This document shows, piece after piece, positions 1 through 13,008 of a stretch of DNA of 64,000 nucleotides (positions are counted from its first letter, which is position 1; the number at the start of each line of letters is the position of its first letter). Source of the stretch: Acanthochlamys bracteata (taxonomy: Eukaryota; Streptophyta; Magnoliopsida; Pandanales; Velloziaceae). Below the pieces are notes generated by a model. That model was not told the DNA's origin and did not search any database. It was given only the letters and a program-made list of their open reading frames with translations. The stretch covers positions 310,001 to 374,000 of the forward strand of contig CM034130.1 of assembly GCA_019914995.1 (NCBI GenBank), written 5' to 3'. A program made the translations under genes and the position numbers.

Positions 1-2167
1 ATTGGCTTTAGCTTTCTCTACTTCATCCTGAGGTTTTGCCACTACAGGAGGAAACATTGGCTCTTCTTCCTTCTTTTCTGGAGCCTTTTCCTGTAAAGTA
101 GGAATCTGGTTATTGGCCTTTGACTTATCAGAGCTGCTTGACTTGGTTGTTTTCAAGGGGAGTTTAGGCAAAGAAGGAGATAGTGTGTTCGAAGGGGTAG
201 GTACAAATTGTGGTGCTTCTGGCACAGCACCACGTCTGAGAGTAGCATCCACATTCCTTATCATAGGCACTGTCAATAAGAAAGTAGATATTTAGCTAAT
301 GGCCACAGCAATAACAACCAAAAAAAGAACTGCACAACGGATAAAAGCTGATCTTACTTATCAAGGGGGCCATCGGGCTGTTCATAACATCATTAGGGAG
401 CTGAAGAATGTAATCTGGAATTGTGGTACCAACTAGAAACTGAGCGACTTCATTGCTGAAGTTGTTGCAGTTGTGTGCGAGTAGATTGTATGTTTCTGCA
501 GTATATCTTGGGCTGATCTCACTCAAATAGTCTTCAAAGACTTCCTTAGGCACATGCGTCACACCAAGCTCCACTACACGCATTGGTGAACCATATGGAG
601 TCCTCCCAGCAGGATCATGATTGATGCCGCCACCAAAATAATACTCATTTCCATAAACTACGACGCCCGTATGCCTGAAGCAATTTAAGCAATAAAGTGA
701 CACCAACATGCTGTATTTAAGAGCAGGAATACTCTTCTGCATGAATAGCACAGTACACACAATTTACATCCATGTATGACATAAGTACTCATACTGCAAA
801 ACTCGAACTCTATATCTCCAAGTTACTAACCTTGAAATCAAAATAATAGCTTCACTCATAGGAAAAGATTATAGTCAAAACACAAATGCAGCTTGCACCT
901 CTAGAATCACCCACTTCACTAACCAATAGAAGATTATAGATGTACCAATTTTGTAAAATTGCACCACATGCAATTCAGAAGAGCAACTCAGTCATTGCCA
1001 GATACATAACCACCCCAAACTACATAGTCGCAAAAACTAAAGGGAAATAGAACATTCTCCACAACACCATCCAACCACTACGACTCACAGCTCATACTTA
1101 CATTAATTGAAGTATGTAAAGGCTGACTTGAACAGCACAAGAAAATCTCAACAAAGAGAGTTTACTTTAAGTTCACATACGAACCACAGTTAATTTGTCT
1201 AAACTGAATTACTTAGCCTGTCTGCTCAACCACTTTGCAACTTTAAGGCAAAACCAAGGGTTCTGACACACAATATATAACAGAGGTCCAAATTACAAAA
1301 GCCCAACAGGAAACACTCGTACAACTTGCAATCCGCACTGCCACCTATGTCCTAGATGCACTACCAACAACTCCTGAAACCAACGAACAATTTGCCATAC
1401 ACTAACCCCATTTTCCCGGGTCCTGACCTTAGATGGTGCACAACTTGAACAGGTGGATTGTTTCATGAACTATGCTTCTATAATAAGACTTCCACATCTT
1501 CCTAATTTTCCTCCAATCACTTACAATATGCAAAACCAAGAATGACCAAATATTCTGCTTCCACCACCTATGTTATGCATTCTTTCCTTCCAATTACAAG
1601 TATGGACAACCATGAACCTCAAAGAACCAACAGGATATCCACAGAACAGCTTACACCAGACTAAAACCCCAACGAAATTACAAATACCCATAAGCAGGCT
1701 AAATCAACCTCTGTGACCCTTGGTATACATCCATCTCAAGAGAAGGAGAAGCCAAAACAGTTAAGCTCAAGGTTCCTCAATTGAACAAAGCAAGCAAATT
1801 AAGCAATAGCTACAGAACCAGCAGCAGATTTTAAGCACACAGCCTTATCTCAAAATGAAGCATAGATCAAGTATGTAATAAATCGCATTGTCCTTTATCC
1901 TCGCTGCATATTGTAAATAGAGTACACGCGATGCACACAAAGAACATTACGAATTGACACCAATGGAACACTCACCATATGCCGTCGATGGTCTTTCCCA
2001 AAAATGATGCTGAGAGCTGCCGAGCTAAACCCTGGCTCAGATCATACACATTCAACAGAACTCTATGTCCGTCCTGAAATCATAACTAGGCTGCATATTA
2101 GTACACAAATTCGAGAAAACAAATTCAATGAACTCAGATTCAGAATCAATCATGGTACCTCTGCCAT
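1..2167 (-). CDS. DESI1-like PPPDE desumoylating isopeptidase (3' end off the window)
   Basis: Cysteine peptidase of the PPPDE family; relatives remove SUMO from target proteins or act as small thiol hydrolases in cytosol and nucleus. Model on the minus strand: 2159-2167, 1976-2073, 358-674 and 1-269, open at the left edge. The first coding exon is only nine bases (M-A-E) and splices at GTACCA into an exon giving D-G-H-R-V. The catalytic pair is visible as His37 in IWHTG and Cys105 in HNCNNF. The GGGI and SPRYTAETYNLL motifs are conserved. After the fold comes MPMIRNVDATLRRGAVP, then a Pro/Lys/Ser/Glu-rich tail that runs out of the window. A 5' UTR exon with donor at about 2459 is likely. Family call is secure; the exact first exon is inferred from splice sites. 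Confidence 0.88.
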
Positions 2168-2459
2168 ATTCAGGAAAACACCAGACTGCTACGCTTGGAC
2201 AAAATCTGCAAGCAAATACCAAAAATCAAATCACGTTAACCTAACATCAGAGCATCTTATAGTCACTAACAGTAACAAGTTCTCAAATGGAATGTACATT
2301 GTACAATGGTACACACAGACCCAAAAACTCATTATCCAAAATCAACCCAGATCTCTAAAGTACTCCATAATCCATCTCCCAACCAATTCTCGCTAGGAGG
2401 ATTCCAAACCAAAACTAAAATAACCAATGGCCTCTACAATTTGGATAAATAAACTTACC

Positions 2460-2590
2460 TGAAAATCGGAGCTTCGATGGCTTCGATAGCACGAAGAAGA
2501 AGAACAAAGAAAGCTTGGAAACAAATCGAATCAAAACTAAAGGAAGTGAACGGTGAAAGGAGGGAGCACGGAGGCTATATATAGTCATGT
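2460..2590 (-). promoter_or_regulatory. 5' UTR exon and TATA region of the DESI1-like gene
   Basis: On the minus strand a TATATATAG block lies at about 2576-2585. It is followed by a leader without ATG that ends in a strong GTAAGT donor at about 2459, so transcription probably starts near 2550 and the leader carries an intron. Inferred from position and motif only. Confidence 0.5.
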
Positions 2591-3237
2591 CTCCCGCGTT
2601 CAGGGAACACCGGAAACCTTCTAGAAAGAGCTACCCAGTAGAAAAAGGCCACGTCTGCGTTGAACGCTACAGAAATTCTCCCGAGTCGCGTCGATGTGAA
2701 GTCGATTCCAATTAGTTCCAACCGTAATTTGAACCTTGTGGTGGAAACAAATTAGGATCCACTTACGCAAAACTCGAACTCAAATTATACAATGACCACT
2801 AATGAGTATGTTAATACGACGCAAATAGGAACCAAGTAGGTAGACCTACACAGAATGACAATTTTGTAAATTTAGCAAACAGGTCGGTTGATTAAATGGG
2901 CTTTGGCCTCGTGTTTAGTCCAGAATTTCTGAACTCGTTGTTGGACTGATTTGTCAAATTGGCCCATTTATTTTCTGTAAGTCCAACGCACATTTGCATT
3001 TATGTTTAGAGTGTGTTTTAATTATTATATGAAATAAGTTTTATGAAATAATTTTTGTAAAAGTAAAATCTGACTAAAAGTAAAGTTTCATAGAAGAAAA
3101 GTTCGTAATAATAGTTGAAATACGTGAATTAATTTTAAAGTAAAGTTTGAGGTATAATTGAAAGATACGAAGAAGAGTTAAAACTCAAAATCTAAACGGA
3201 GCAAATAGTATTTCTTGTAATTAAACAGTTCCTTAGA

Positions 3238-3473
3238 GGATGTTTGGAGTGCTTATTAAGAATTAGCTTTTTTGAAAAAAATTATTTTAAATACTAAGTT
3301 ATATTTTTTTATCTTAAAAAATATTAAAAATAATTAACAATAAAATTTTATGATATTAAATTTTTTATATTTTTAATTTTTTTATAAAAATCTGTATATT
3401 TTAAAATATTTATTAGAAAATATAAAATAAAAAATTGTAGTAAAAATGAGATGTTAAGTTTTTCTAAACATCC
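3238..3473. repeat. MITE-like AT-rich element with terminal inverted repeats
   Basis: The left end GGATGTTTGG and the right end CTAAACATCC are inverted copies with one mismatch, about 236 bp apart. They enclose almost pure A/T sequence that can fold on itself. This is the shape of a small non-autonomous DNA transposon. No clear target duplication was seen. Confidence 0.5.
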
Positions 3474-4984
3474 ACTTACTTGCTTAGATGTTTGTTGCAT
3501 TCTTTTGAACTCCTACATCAGCCGTTCCATTACAAACTGCGGCAAATACTGAAAAAAGATGCCCTGTACTAGAGTGTTTTATGTACGGACCATCGCGAGA
3601 AGGCTGATTACTACTGTTTGACGATTCTTTCTTCGCTGCTCCATCGAATTCATTGTAAACAAAGGAGCTTCAGAAAAAAATCCAGGCGCGGATCTGTGGT
3701 AAAAACTTAAAAAAACCCATAACAGCAGCCTAATTTGAGTTTAGGTAGGTGAACTGATGCAATTTGTTACTAACTTTCCATTGTGACCCCTGAATAATGA
3801 ATGAATCGAGAATCAAATGAACTTGGTGCTGCAGTGCAGGAACAAAAACAATATGTTGATGAAGCTACTATATAGCTACATAGATTGAGATAGTTTACTT
3901 TTGAGATTATCTTTTCACTCTTCATGAGTTCCAAAAGTTTCAGTGCTATCTGAAAGAAAGATGGATGGATACGTGGATTCCTAATTTGATTGATTGATTG
4001 ATTTGTCATAGAACCAAGCAGTGATCATATGCACAACAGTTCTTGCTGCTGCTTTGAATTCATTCAACTTTTTCAAAGAAGAAACAGAGGAAAATGATAG
4101 AAGGAGAACAGGAAACAAGGGGGAAAAGTGAAACTGTTTCTTGCTGAATGTTTGCAGCAGCTGATGCCTTCGTTCATAAATAGGAGAAGGAATTCTGGGA
4201 GGGTCAAATAAACTGTACTTGAATACGGTTCAATCAGAATGCATTACTTATTTCAAAATTAATTTTTTAATTTATATTTTTAATATATTTTGAATAAATA
4301 TTTAAAATATTTATTTAAAAATTTAAAAAGTATAAAAAAATTGTACTTAATAAAAAAATTTTATTATATGTTTTAATTATTTTTTAAATATTTAAATTTC
4401 AAAGAAATTCCATTTTAAAAAAATCTCGAATGAGACAAAGAACAGTAATCTGTCTTTTCTTGTTGCCTTCTCACTAGCTTCTATTTTGTACATGTTAAAA
4501 AAGATTGTTCAAGTGTGTTTAACATAACATTTATTTAAAAAAAGCTCTTAAATAAATATTACAATTTATAATGTAATTTATCTAATTCTTTTTTAAATAG
4601 TACAAAATTATATGAAAAATCAAAATGATATAAAATATTAAAATTAAATGAAAATTTTATCAAAATAATTTCAAAATACTTATAAGTAGCGAAAGTAATT
4701 AGCTAACTTAGTTCGAGATTGCTAAAAGAATAAAGAAGTTTTAAAATAAAGTTTAAATAATAGTTTTGTATGTATAATATTATAAATATAATTTATTTAT
4801 ACTTTTATACATTTTTATAATACTGTGCATAATTGGTTTGAATTTAAAAAAGTCTATAAACCACCTATTAAACTATGCTAAATATGGCGTTAACCTATAA
4901 AGCTTATCGAACAAAGTTATCCATTTTCATTCATAATTAACTGCAACTATAATTAACTTTAGCCAACTCTTCTTCTCCTCCTTA

Positions 4985-5205
4985 ATTAAAAGAAAAAGTT
5001 TGAAAGGATTTATAAAATAAAATTTTTTTAAAATAAAAAATATTTTTATTTTTTTAAAAAATAAATTTTATTATTTTTATTTTTAAAAAATAAAATAAAT
5101 ATATAATAAAAAAAATTATTACATAAATTTTTTTTATATTTTTAAAATTTTTAAATAAAATTTTTAAATATTTATAAAATATATATTAACAAATATATAA
5201 TTAAA
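4985..5205. repeat. AT-rich palindromic repeat
   Basis: A/T-only block that reads TTTATAAAATAAAATTTTTT at the left and the complementary pattern at the right. It closely resembles the block at 11570-11765, which suggests a dispersed repeat family rather than random AT-rich DNA. Confidence 0.4.
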
Positions 5206-6189
5206 AAAAAACGTCGTTGAAACGCTCAGCCAGACGCACTAATATCACATATAACTTTTGCCTACAGAAAGAAATTTTTTTTAAACAAAGTGATATATTA
5301 ATAATGACAAAAAAGATTACTGTTATGTGTTAAATATAATCCTAGCTTATCTCTCCGGGAAACGTGTCAGAGATATGGCTGGAAATCTTAAAATTTTCCA
5401 GCCATCCAATTTTGGCGGGAAACTTTGCAAAACATTCAACTTTCATATTTTCAGTAAACCCATTGGTCTTTCTACAAAACTCCACTCGACCGAGTGCAAA
5501 AACAGTAGGAGTTCTGTTTAGTTATTTAATTAAGATCTGCTAATTTCAAAAAGAAATTATTAAAGAAATTAGAAAGAAAAATAAATGTAAACTAAGATGA
5601 AATTAGTTGGAAAGTAAATTTTAGTTTATTTAGAAATGTAATTTTATACTTCAAAGTAAATATGTAAATAAATGTGTTATATTCAATTTTAATTAACTCA
5701 GAGAGTTCTATTAACTACTGTTGCGAGTTAATAAGTGCCTCATTTCTATATGAATTTTTTTGAAAAGACAATTTGGTTTCTAGAAGATTAAAACGATTCC
5801 AACTTTTATTGAATTTTTAAGTGAGATGAGCACGCAGTGAAAAAGAATGTTTCTTTAGTTAAATAATTAATACAAGTGCGTCGATGCAAAATAGAAAATG
5901 AATAATGTTCTAATTGATCACACACAGAAAAACTTTAAAAATAAAATAATTCCTTATTTTTCCAATAATACCCCATACTGGCTACTAATTCCCAAAGTAG
6001 CCCTTTTTTCTTCCCAAACTTTAGTGTACTGTGTATATAATATTCAAGAAACGTAAATCCTCTCGCTGTTTTGCTTTCACACTTGATGAGTTTTCTCCAT
6101 TCTTCTTCTTTGTTGTTTCCCTCCAGTTTCTTTCTATTCCATATAGAAAGAGAAAAGAATCGGTTTCTTGAGCAAAGGAGAAGTTGTTA

Positions 6190-9071
6190 ATGGGAAGATA
6201 CATGAAGAAATCGAAGGCAGGAGGGGAGGTTGCAGTGGTGGAGGTGTCACAAGCTCACCACCCGCCGCTTGGCGTTCGAACGCGTTCTCGAACACTTGCT
6301 TTGCAGAACAACGACAGCAGCAGTGAGAACAACAGTGAGAAAGATTATCTTCAGCTGCGTAGCAGAAGGTTAGAGAAGCCCCCTACGCTCAAGCCCAAGT
6401 CGTCGAAGAACAAAAATATTGGAAAGGAGACGGGGAAAAGTTGGGATTTTGGATCGCCGGAAGAGTCGGCGGAGGTGTTGGAGCGCGTGGAGGAGAATTA
6501 TTTGGAGAATGAGGCTAGGAACAGGTGAGATTTTTATCTTCTGAGTTGGTTTTTTTCCTGTTTTCTTGATTAATTGATTTTCTAGGGTTTCATGATTTCT
6601 TATGAGCTGGATTTTTTGTGAATTGCTTTGAAATGTTTGCTGTTGAAGATAATTCTTTTAATTTTGAACTGGTAGTGAGTTCTTGAGAGGTTCCTTTTTA
6701 ACTTAAATTTTGGCTTGACTAAAATTTGGAATTTCCTGAAATTGGAGTTTTAACTGACTTGAGAATTTGTAGGATTCCTTGTTAATCACGAAAAGATTTG
6801 TGCTTGAATTTTCATTCTTTTTTGCAATTGAAATTCTATTGAGAACATTAAGTGCTTATTTATCTTACACAGTTTCTAAACAGGATAGTACTGTTAGAAT
6901 GTGGTGTATAACTATAACCTTTCCCTATTAATAAAATTTCATCAATTTAACATCTGTCTGCTGTTTTTAAACTTTGCTTTTGCTGAATTTTTAATTTTTC
7001 AAAAAGCTTTTATATCATGCATAAAATTTCCCATTTTATATTTTCACTTGATGCATGGTGAAGAACATTCCATTTGCATGCCTAGTTAACTCTGAGAAAA
7101 TGCATTTCCGTACCTGTTTAGATTTAAAAGAGTAATTGCCTACAACTACAAGCCGTGGATTATTCAAAAGATTATATGTAAGACCTGTGCTATAGAATCC
7201 TTGATTTAAAAGAAGTTAAAACACTATGAGTAACTTGATAGTTTGCACATGGAACGCCTGTTGACTGAAAGGGATACGGCTTCACATCTTCTCTTTGATG
7301 ACTGTTTGACGCAGACCATATCTAAAGACACTGAGTTGAATGTTTCTGCTGTGCAGCAACCCAATTTCATGTAGCTGGTTAAGGGTGTTTGTGGGTCCTG
7401 ATTATTCCATCGAGCTAGTTTAGCAACTCCTGATTCCCTTTGCGCATAGGTTACCAAGATAAACGTCTGTAGTCGTTTGGTACATAAGCAGGTTTATGGT
7501 AGTGACTGGCAAAGCTGCAAGTGTGGAAAGGTTAGCTTGCACCTTCGGCGGCGATTGTTTTTCTAGTAGAACAACTATGGTAATCTGTTTGCTTGCTTCA
7601 TGGGTAATGACCAGATTAACTTCCCTTAGTTAAATATACGTTTATAGCTGGGCATTAGAATTGTGCAGTCTTGGTCATGTAAGATAGAAAAAGAAAAAGA
7701 AAAAGAGTTATTAGTTACTTCTGTTGTCTTATATGTTGGTAAAAAGCAGATAATGTAGGATTGGGACTACATGATTTTTGGTTCTTGTATTTATGGCAGC
7801 CTTCCTTTGCTTAAACAGGAACTTGCGGGTCCATTCGCTTTCTTCATAACTTGGTGGACCTTCGATTGTAGTTAGATTGGTAGGCTTCCACACTTTGTAA
7901 AGCCTCGACATTTTGATAATGGAGGCATAGCATAGTGGTAGTACTACCTTGCATCACTGACACAACTTTTAGAACTTATTTGATAGTGCAAAAGAGTTTT
8001 CTTTCCAGACAACGATTCCTTCTACTTTGGTGGGGGCACATTCTTGGTGGTGGTTTGTTGTCGCACCACATCTGCCAGTAATTGGTCAATTTCTTTACAA
8101 AATCCAGCTAGCCTGATTCACTAGTTACCAAGTAGTAATTTCCTATTAGCTTAAACTTGATATATGCTCGTGGCGAAGTGATCTTCAAATTACAAGTTAT
8201 TATATATGATTGAGCAATCCAGTGTACTGAACTGTAATAGTAATCTTGTACAACAGATACATCAGGATCAGCTAGGTGAACCGTTCCATGCTTTTATGCC
8301 CTACAGTTTATCATTTGATAGGCTACTGGAGATGGAATCCTTTTTGTAACATCTCTTCTGTTTGCTTCTTGTGTACGCACCTTACAGTCAGTTATTGTTT
8401 TTGAAGTTTTACTTGTGGCAAGAAAAAAACACTAATAGCATTCAAGTTTTTATTGTATTGCTTCTAGGAACGACTTAGTTAATCTAAGAAAGAAGACTTG
8501 AATCTTCGGCAAGTATTATAACAGTGGACAAGTTACATTTTATAATTCGCATAACAAATTTTACCATATTGATGTTGTTGTTGCAGATACGTGAGGGAAA
8601 CCACACCTTGCAGTTTGATAAGGGAGTCAGATAATGTGAGCACACCTGGATCTACAACCAGGCCTTCTTTGTCAACGACCACAAACAGGAGAACACAGAA
8701 TCCCATGCTTATAGACTTTCCAACAGCAAATGAGATGGAAGAATTTTTTGCTGGAGCAGAACAACTGCAGCAACAAAAGTTTGCAGAGAAGTATGCGACC
8801 AATTTCTAACTTCCATTTTTTCAGGCACTTTGCTCTATTCTTATTCATCAAATTTCCATCAGTTTAATGTTCTGTAGATCCACATTCCTTTTTTGTGGAG
8901 GTAATAATCATGTAGATATTTCTATAAACTTAAAATTCACCAACTTATATAACAGCCTTCTATCAATTATTAACAATGCATGCTTTCCTTCTTCCTCACA
9001 GGTATAACTTCGATCCAATGAATGATCATCCACTCCCAGGCCGTTATGAATGGGTACGGGTGGATTCCTGA
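6190..9071 (+). CDS. Kip-related protein (CDK inhibitor, KRP/ICK family)
   Basis: Inhibitor of cyclin-dependent kinases that restrains the plant cell cycle in the nucleus. Exons 6190-6524, 8587-8790 and 9002-9071 give 202 residues. The N-terminus MGRYMKKSK, the block [11 protein letters not shown] and the central [13 protein letters not shown] are the conserved N-terminal motifs of the KRP3/4/5-type proteins. The middle has [20 protein letters not shown]. The C-terminus (about 163-202), [17 protein letters not shown] followed by [19 protein letters not shown], is the CDK/cyclin-binding domain shared with animal p27Kip1. The start was set at the MGRYM methionine, not the ATG-less frame a few codons upstream. 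Intron 1 is 2.06 kb. A TATATAAT box at about 6031 and a leader of roughly 130 bases precede it. Which KRP it is cannot be fixed here. Confidence 0.95.
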
Positions 9072-9779
9072 ACACCAACAAGTTCTCCAATGATCTCTGC
9101 CCACAGTTTTCAGCTAAGGGCAGTTCCTTCTGGCTTCTATGCTGTACAAAGTACAAAGCTGACATGTTGGCCAATATTTCTGATGATCGATAACATAGGA
9201 AGCTGATGTATCTAACCTAGGAAAAGGAGATGCAGGGACGAAACACGAAATATAACAGATACCTAGGGCAGGGATCATAGTCAGCATGTTTCAGTAGTGT
9301 AGACTGTAGGACTAGTTTAGTGATTAGTGTTGATTATGTAAGGCTAGTGTAGTTCTGATGTTACTTTTGTGTATCTATGGTGCTACCTTTAGTTTAGATA
9401 TAGTAGGCTACTTGCATTAGAATTTTGTCACTGTTATTTTGTAAAAGAAGCCCTGAGCATGGAATTCTGAAACTTAGACCCGTTGAGATATCTGATGAAT
9501 ATGCATAAGCTGGTAGTAGAGCAGTATAGAAATCTTATTCAATTGAAAAGAAATTCAAGCAAAAATCTTTTGAACAGGTTATTGAACATAAATCATTCTT
9601 TTATGTTTGATGATTGGATACCTTGACTAGGCACGCTCTTTTTCAATAACAAATACACTGTACGAAGCGCAACGAAGAGCAAGCTAATCACTTAAAACTT
9701 AAAGGGCAACCCAAAAGATCTCCACTAAGAACAATGCTGAAGTAACACTCGTTGACAAAGATATATACTTACAGGGTAG
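9072..9779. other. 3' flanks of two convergent genes
   Basis: The KRP and bL28 genes end facing each other with 0.7 kb between stop codons. The stretch holds their 3' UTRs. No further gene, repeat or RNA is apparent. Confidence 0.6.
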
Positions 9780-10998
9780 TCATGCCTTTCTTAAATCGAT
9801 GCCAGCTTTCTTAGCAACTGCATCCAAGCCATTCTTTTCGATGGTTTTGAGCGCTTTTGTGGACAGACGAAGCTTGAGGAAGCGCTTTCCAGCTTCCCAC
9901 CACACCCTCTTGTACTGCAGATTCACAAACTGCAACTTCTTGGTCTTGTGGTTGGAGAATGAGACCTTGTTCGCTTTGTTCGCCTTCTTCCCGGTGAAAG
10001 GGCAAACTCTTTCTGCCGAGAGAAAAAAAATCGCATTATCAAGAAATAAAGTTCCAGTAAGCTCTAGCTGTGGAGGCATATAATACATTTCATACTTTAG
10101 AATTAAGATTCTGCAATGGAGGATTAAAAGTCAGACCATGCAATGCCATAGAGATATATAATAGATCATTACTCCTAACCAATGCAAGGAAATCACATTC
10201 CACACACAGAGCTTACTACTTGATTATCCCTGAGAAGCAAATAAATGTCGTGGCTTTATATCTATTATTGCATCCCATTCCATTATGATAAATTATGGTT
10301 GTTTTATATTGATCGTGTGTTGACCTCAAATGCATCCGACAATTTTGAACGAACCTCAGTATGAGAGTTTAGACGGGCTAAGTTGCTTGCTTTATAGTAG
10401 TTAAAACTTCGAATTGTTTCATACTTGCTATCAACAGAGATGCACATTTGCAAATCTGTAACCGAACTAATAGCATCTGTTCTCTAATGATCCTGTGTAA
10501 ACCTTTGATAATGTTCTGGTTTTGTTTAACTAGAAGCATTTCACTGCCTGCGGAATACCAATCCTTAAGCTTCTCAGCAAATTCTCTCTATACTCGGAAA
10601 CGTCGGCACACTTGGAACGCTGGTTTTGACATAAATTCTCTAGAAACATAAACTAATAAGTCGCCAATTTCACTGAAAATGGAAGAAAAACAAAAAAATG
10701 ATTCGAATCGCACGATAAAAGCAATCAATCCGGAACAAACTGAAAACCTCAGAAATTCCAACTTTTTTTACAATTCTAAAGTAAAACACAAAAAACCCTT
10801 ACTTGCTTCAATGGGCTGAAGAGGAACTCTCGCTACGAACGCAATAGAGGGTTTGAAGTTTTCCAACCTGATTGAAGCTGAACCGGCAAGCTGAGACCTA
10901 CCAAACCCCAGCTCCAGCTTCTTCACCGCCACCGTCTCTCTTCTGAAACCAATACAATTGGACCCCACCACCGCCATCACCGCCGCAGCTGTAGCCAT
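9780..10998 (-). CDS. RPL28: Plastid 50S ribosomal protein bL28 precursor
   Basis: Nuclear-encoded component of the chloroplast large ribosomal subunit. Two exons, 10803-10998 and 9780-10012, give 142 residues, matching the usual length of about 143 in plants. The first exon (about 65 residues) starts [14 protein letters not shown] and is rich in Ala, Ser and Arg with few acidic residues, as expected of a chloroplast transit peptide. The mature part has the bL28 signature [20 protein letters not shown], then [18 protein letters not shown] and [15 protein letters not shown]. The single intron is phase 1 and splits the Lys codon before RVCPFTG. The splice sites are canonical and no lesion is seen. 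Confidence 0.95.
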
Positions 10999-11569
10999 TT
11001 CTGCAACCTTCACTCTTTTTTTCTTCGTAAGCGAGAGCGCTTGGACGAGATAAGATATAGCATAAACAACAACAGGATAGCAAAGAATCCAGTGAAAAGA
11101 AAGAAAGCGTAAGAAGAATGTGTCCCACCGTATATTTGGGCCTCTAAATTTTGGCAGTGTTCGGAACTTAATTTTTACTTTTATATTAAATTTTATTTTT
11201 ATCAAAATTTTTAATTTCAAATATCGTTTACTTTACTTTAAATTTTATTTTTATCGAATTTTATTTCTTACCAAATTTTATTTTTATAAAATTAATAAAA
11301 CTCAATTATTTGCATTTATAGCATGCCCTTAGTAGATCTAGGAAGCTTGTACTCTTATGTATTTTGCGTTTGTTACAAATAGTGATAAGTAGCAGCTGTG
11401 CCCACTTCAATTAATTCTGTATCGTATGGGTATGCATCATCCATACAGCAAATGCTGTGCACATTTTAGATGTGTGTCTGAATTAATATATAGCTCAACT
11501 AATTCTGTATACCTTGCATCACGCATACAACAAATGTTGTAAATGTTAGATGGGTCACAGTGGAATAGA

Positions 11570-11765
11570 ACTTAGAACGTTTGAAAGTATTTATAAAATA
11601 AAATTTTTTAAAATAAAAATATATTTTTATTTTTTTATTTAAAAAAATAATAAAAATATATAATAAAAAAATTTTATTTTATAAACTTTTTTATATATTT
11701 TAAATTTTTAATAAATTTTTTTATATTTATAAAATATATATTAAAAATTATTAAAAATTAAAAAA
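11570..11765. repeat. AT-rich palindromic repeat
   Basis: Block of nearly pure A/T beginning GTATTTATAAAATAAAATTT, similar in order to 4985-5205 and to the left end of 15770-15965. Probably another copy of one dispersed element. Confidence 0.4.
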
Positions 11766-12597
11766 TATCGACTAATTCTGTATTATCTGTATCATCCGTG
11801 CAATCTTATGCACGTTGTATGAGTTTTAAAAAGAACGGACATAAAATTTTTAAATAAAAATTTTTTTTAAAAGATAAATTAATTTATTTACTAAAAAATA
11901 TTTAAAATATTTGATAAATTAAATATCCCTTTAATAGCTAACTCAAAAATTGAGCGTGAGCAACTCTATATAAATAATTGTGCAATTCGACAAATAAATA
12001 AATTTGCTCTCTTCTAGTCTTGAGCATAGAGTCGAGCATAATTTTTCTATGCGGCTAATTTTTCTACAGTTTGCTTTAATATTATATTAGATAGATTTTG
12101 AGAAACGCTAATTTCAAAAGCTAACTTAGAAAATAAGAATGTTTAAATCATCAAAAAATAATACCAAATTTCATGAATAAGTTACGTGTATTAATTCAAC
12201 AGCACAATCAAAGCTATAGCTCTCAAACTTAAAATAAAATTTTAATACTTACATTTTTAGGTTAGTATAAATGTTGCAGGAAATCTGTTTTGTTTGATTG
12301 CGTGAAAAAGAAAAGAACTACGAATTAGTTTTATGTTCTTCTCAAGATCTGCGCAACATCAACCGAAGTATTGCGTGATGTGTTTCTTGAAAGAACTGTT
12401 GAAATCTGTGATTGTTGATTTTATATCTTTAACTATTTCTAACATTTTGACTTTGGAGAACAGTTGCTAATATACAAAATGATTTACGATTCTTTCGAGA
12501 TTTTGAATCTTTTAATATTTAAAATTGTACTTCAAAACAAAATCTCCCATTAAACAAAAATTATTAAACCATGTTCCTGAAAGCTTATGATGTTTAC

Positions 12598-12770
12598 GTA
12601 CACGTTTAAGCGTCCATATAAAATAATTTTCTTAAAAATAAATGTATTGTAGATTTTTTAAAAATAAAATTAGTTTAGTTTTTAATTTTAAAAAATCAGT
12701 AAAAATATTATAAAATCTTTATTTAAAAATATATATACATTCTTTAAAACTTTAATGTCAAACGTGCCTA
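12598..12770. repeat. Short AT-rich element with inverted ends
   Basis: Left end TACACGTTTAAGCGTC and right end TCAAACGTGCC carry the inverted cores CACGTTT and AAACGTG around A/T-rich DNA of about 170 bp. MITE-like, but the ends are short. Confidence 0.35.
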
Positions 12771-13008
12771 ATCTCTGCAGTTTGTAGGATTATCTACGGT
12801 TCTCATTCTCAACTATAAAATTCGAACTCTTCTTCCTGCTTGGCAGAATTTCTCATAACTAACTCTTCAATTTCTTCATGTTCTAGAGACTCAAGTTTTA
12901 GTTGAGGTTTGAATTCCAGAGCTACTTACTAACATATTCATGCCCTTTTTATCTACGTAAAATGCTAATAACTCCTTTTTTTTTTTTGTTATTTGCAGAA
13001 AAAAAAAC

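Larger units (their letters stand above)
2590..6030. other. Intergenic region, no gene recognised
   Basis: About 3.4 kb between the DESI1-like and KRP promoters. It alternates very AT-rich blocks (about 3240-3480, 4240-4430, 4500-4800, 4985-5205) with two more complex stretches (3480-4230 and 5217-5530). Short open frames on either strand show no known motif and no splice logic. The 3480-4230 stretch has ordinary base composition and could be transcribed, but I recognise neither a protein nor a small-RNA precursor in it. Confidence 0.5.
11100..12990. other. Intergenic region with AT-rich repeats, no gene
   Basis: About 1.9 kb between the bL28 promoter and the methyltransferase. AT-rich palindromic blocks lie at 11570-11765 and 12600-12770. 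I saw no exon of the FAD-dependent oxidase that is fused upstream of similar methyltransferases in many plants. Confidence 0.5.

Noticed and set aside
2004..2396. 130-codon plus-strand open frame
   Set aside because: It overlaps exons and introns of the DESI1-like gene on the other strand and has no motif.
9799..10083. 94-codon plus-strand open frame
   Set aside because: Antisense of plastid bL28 exon 2.
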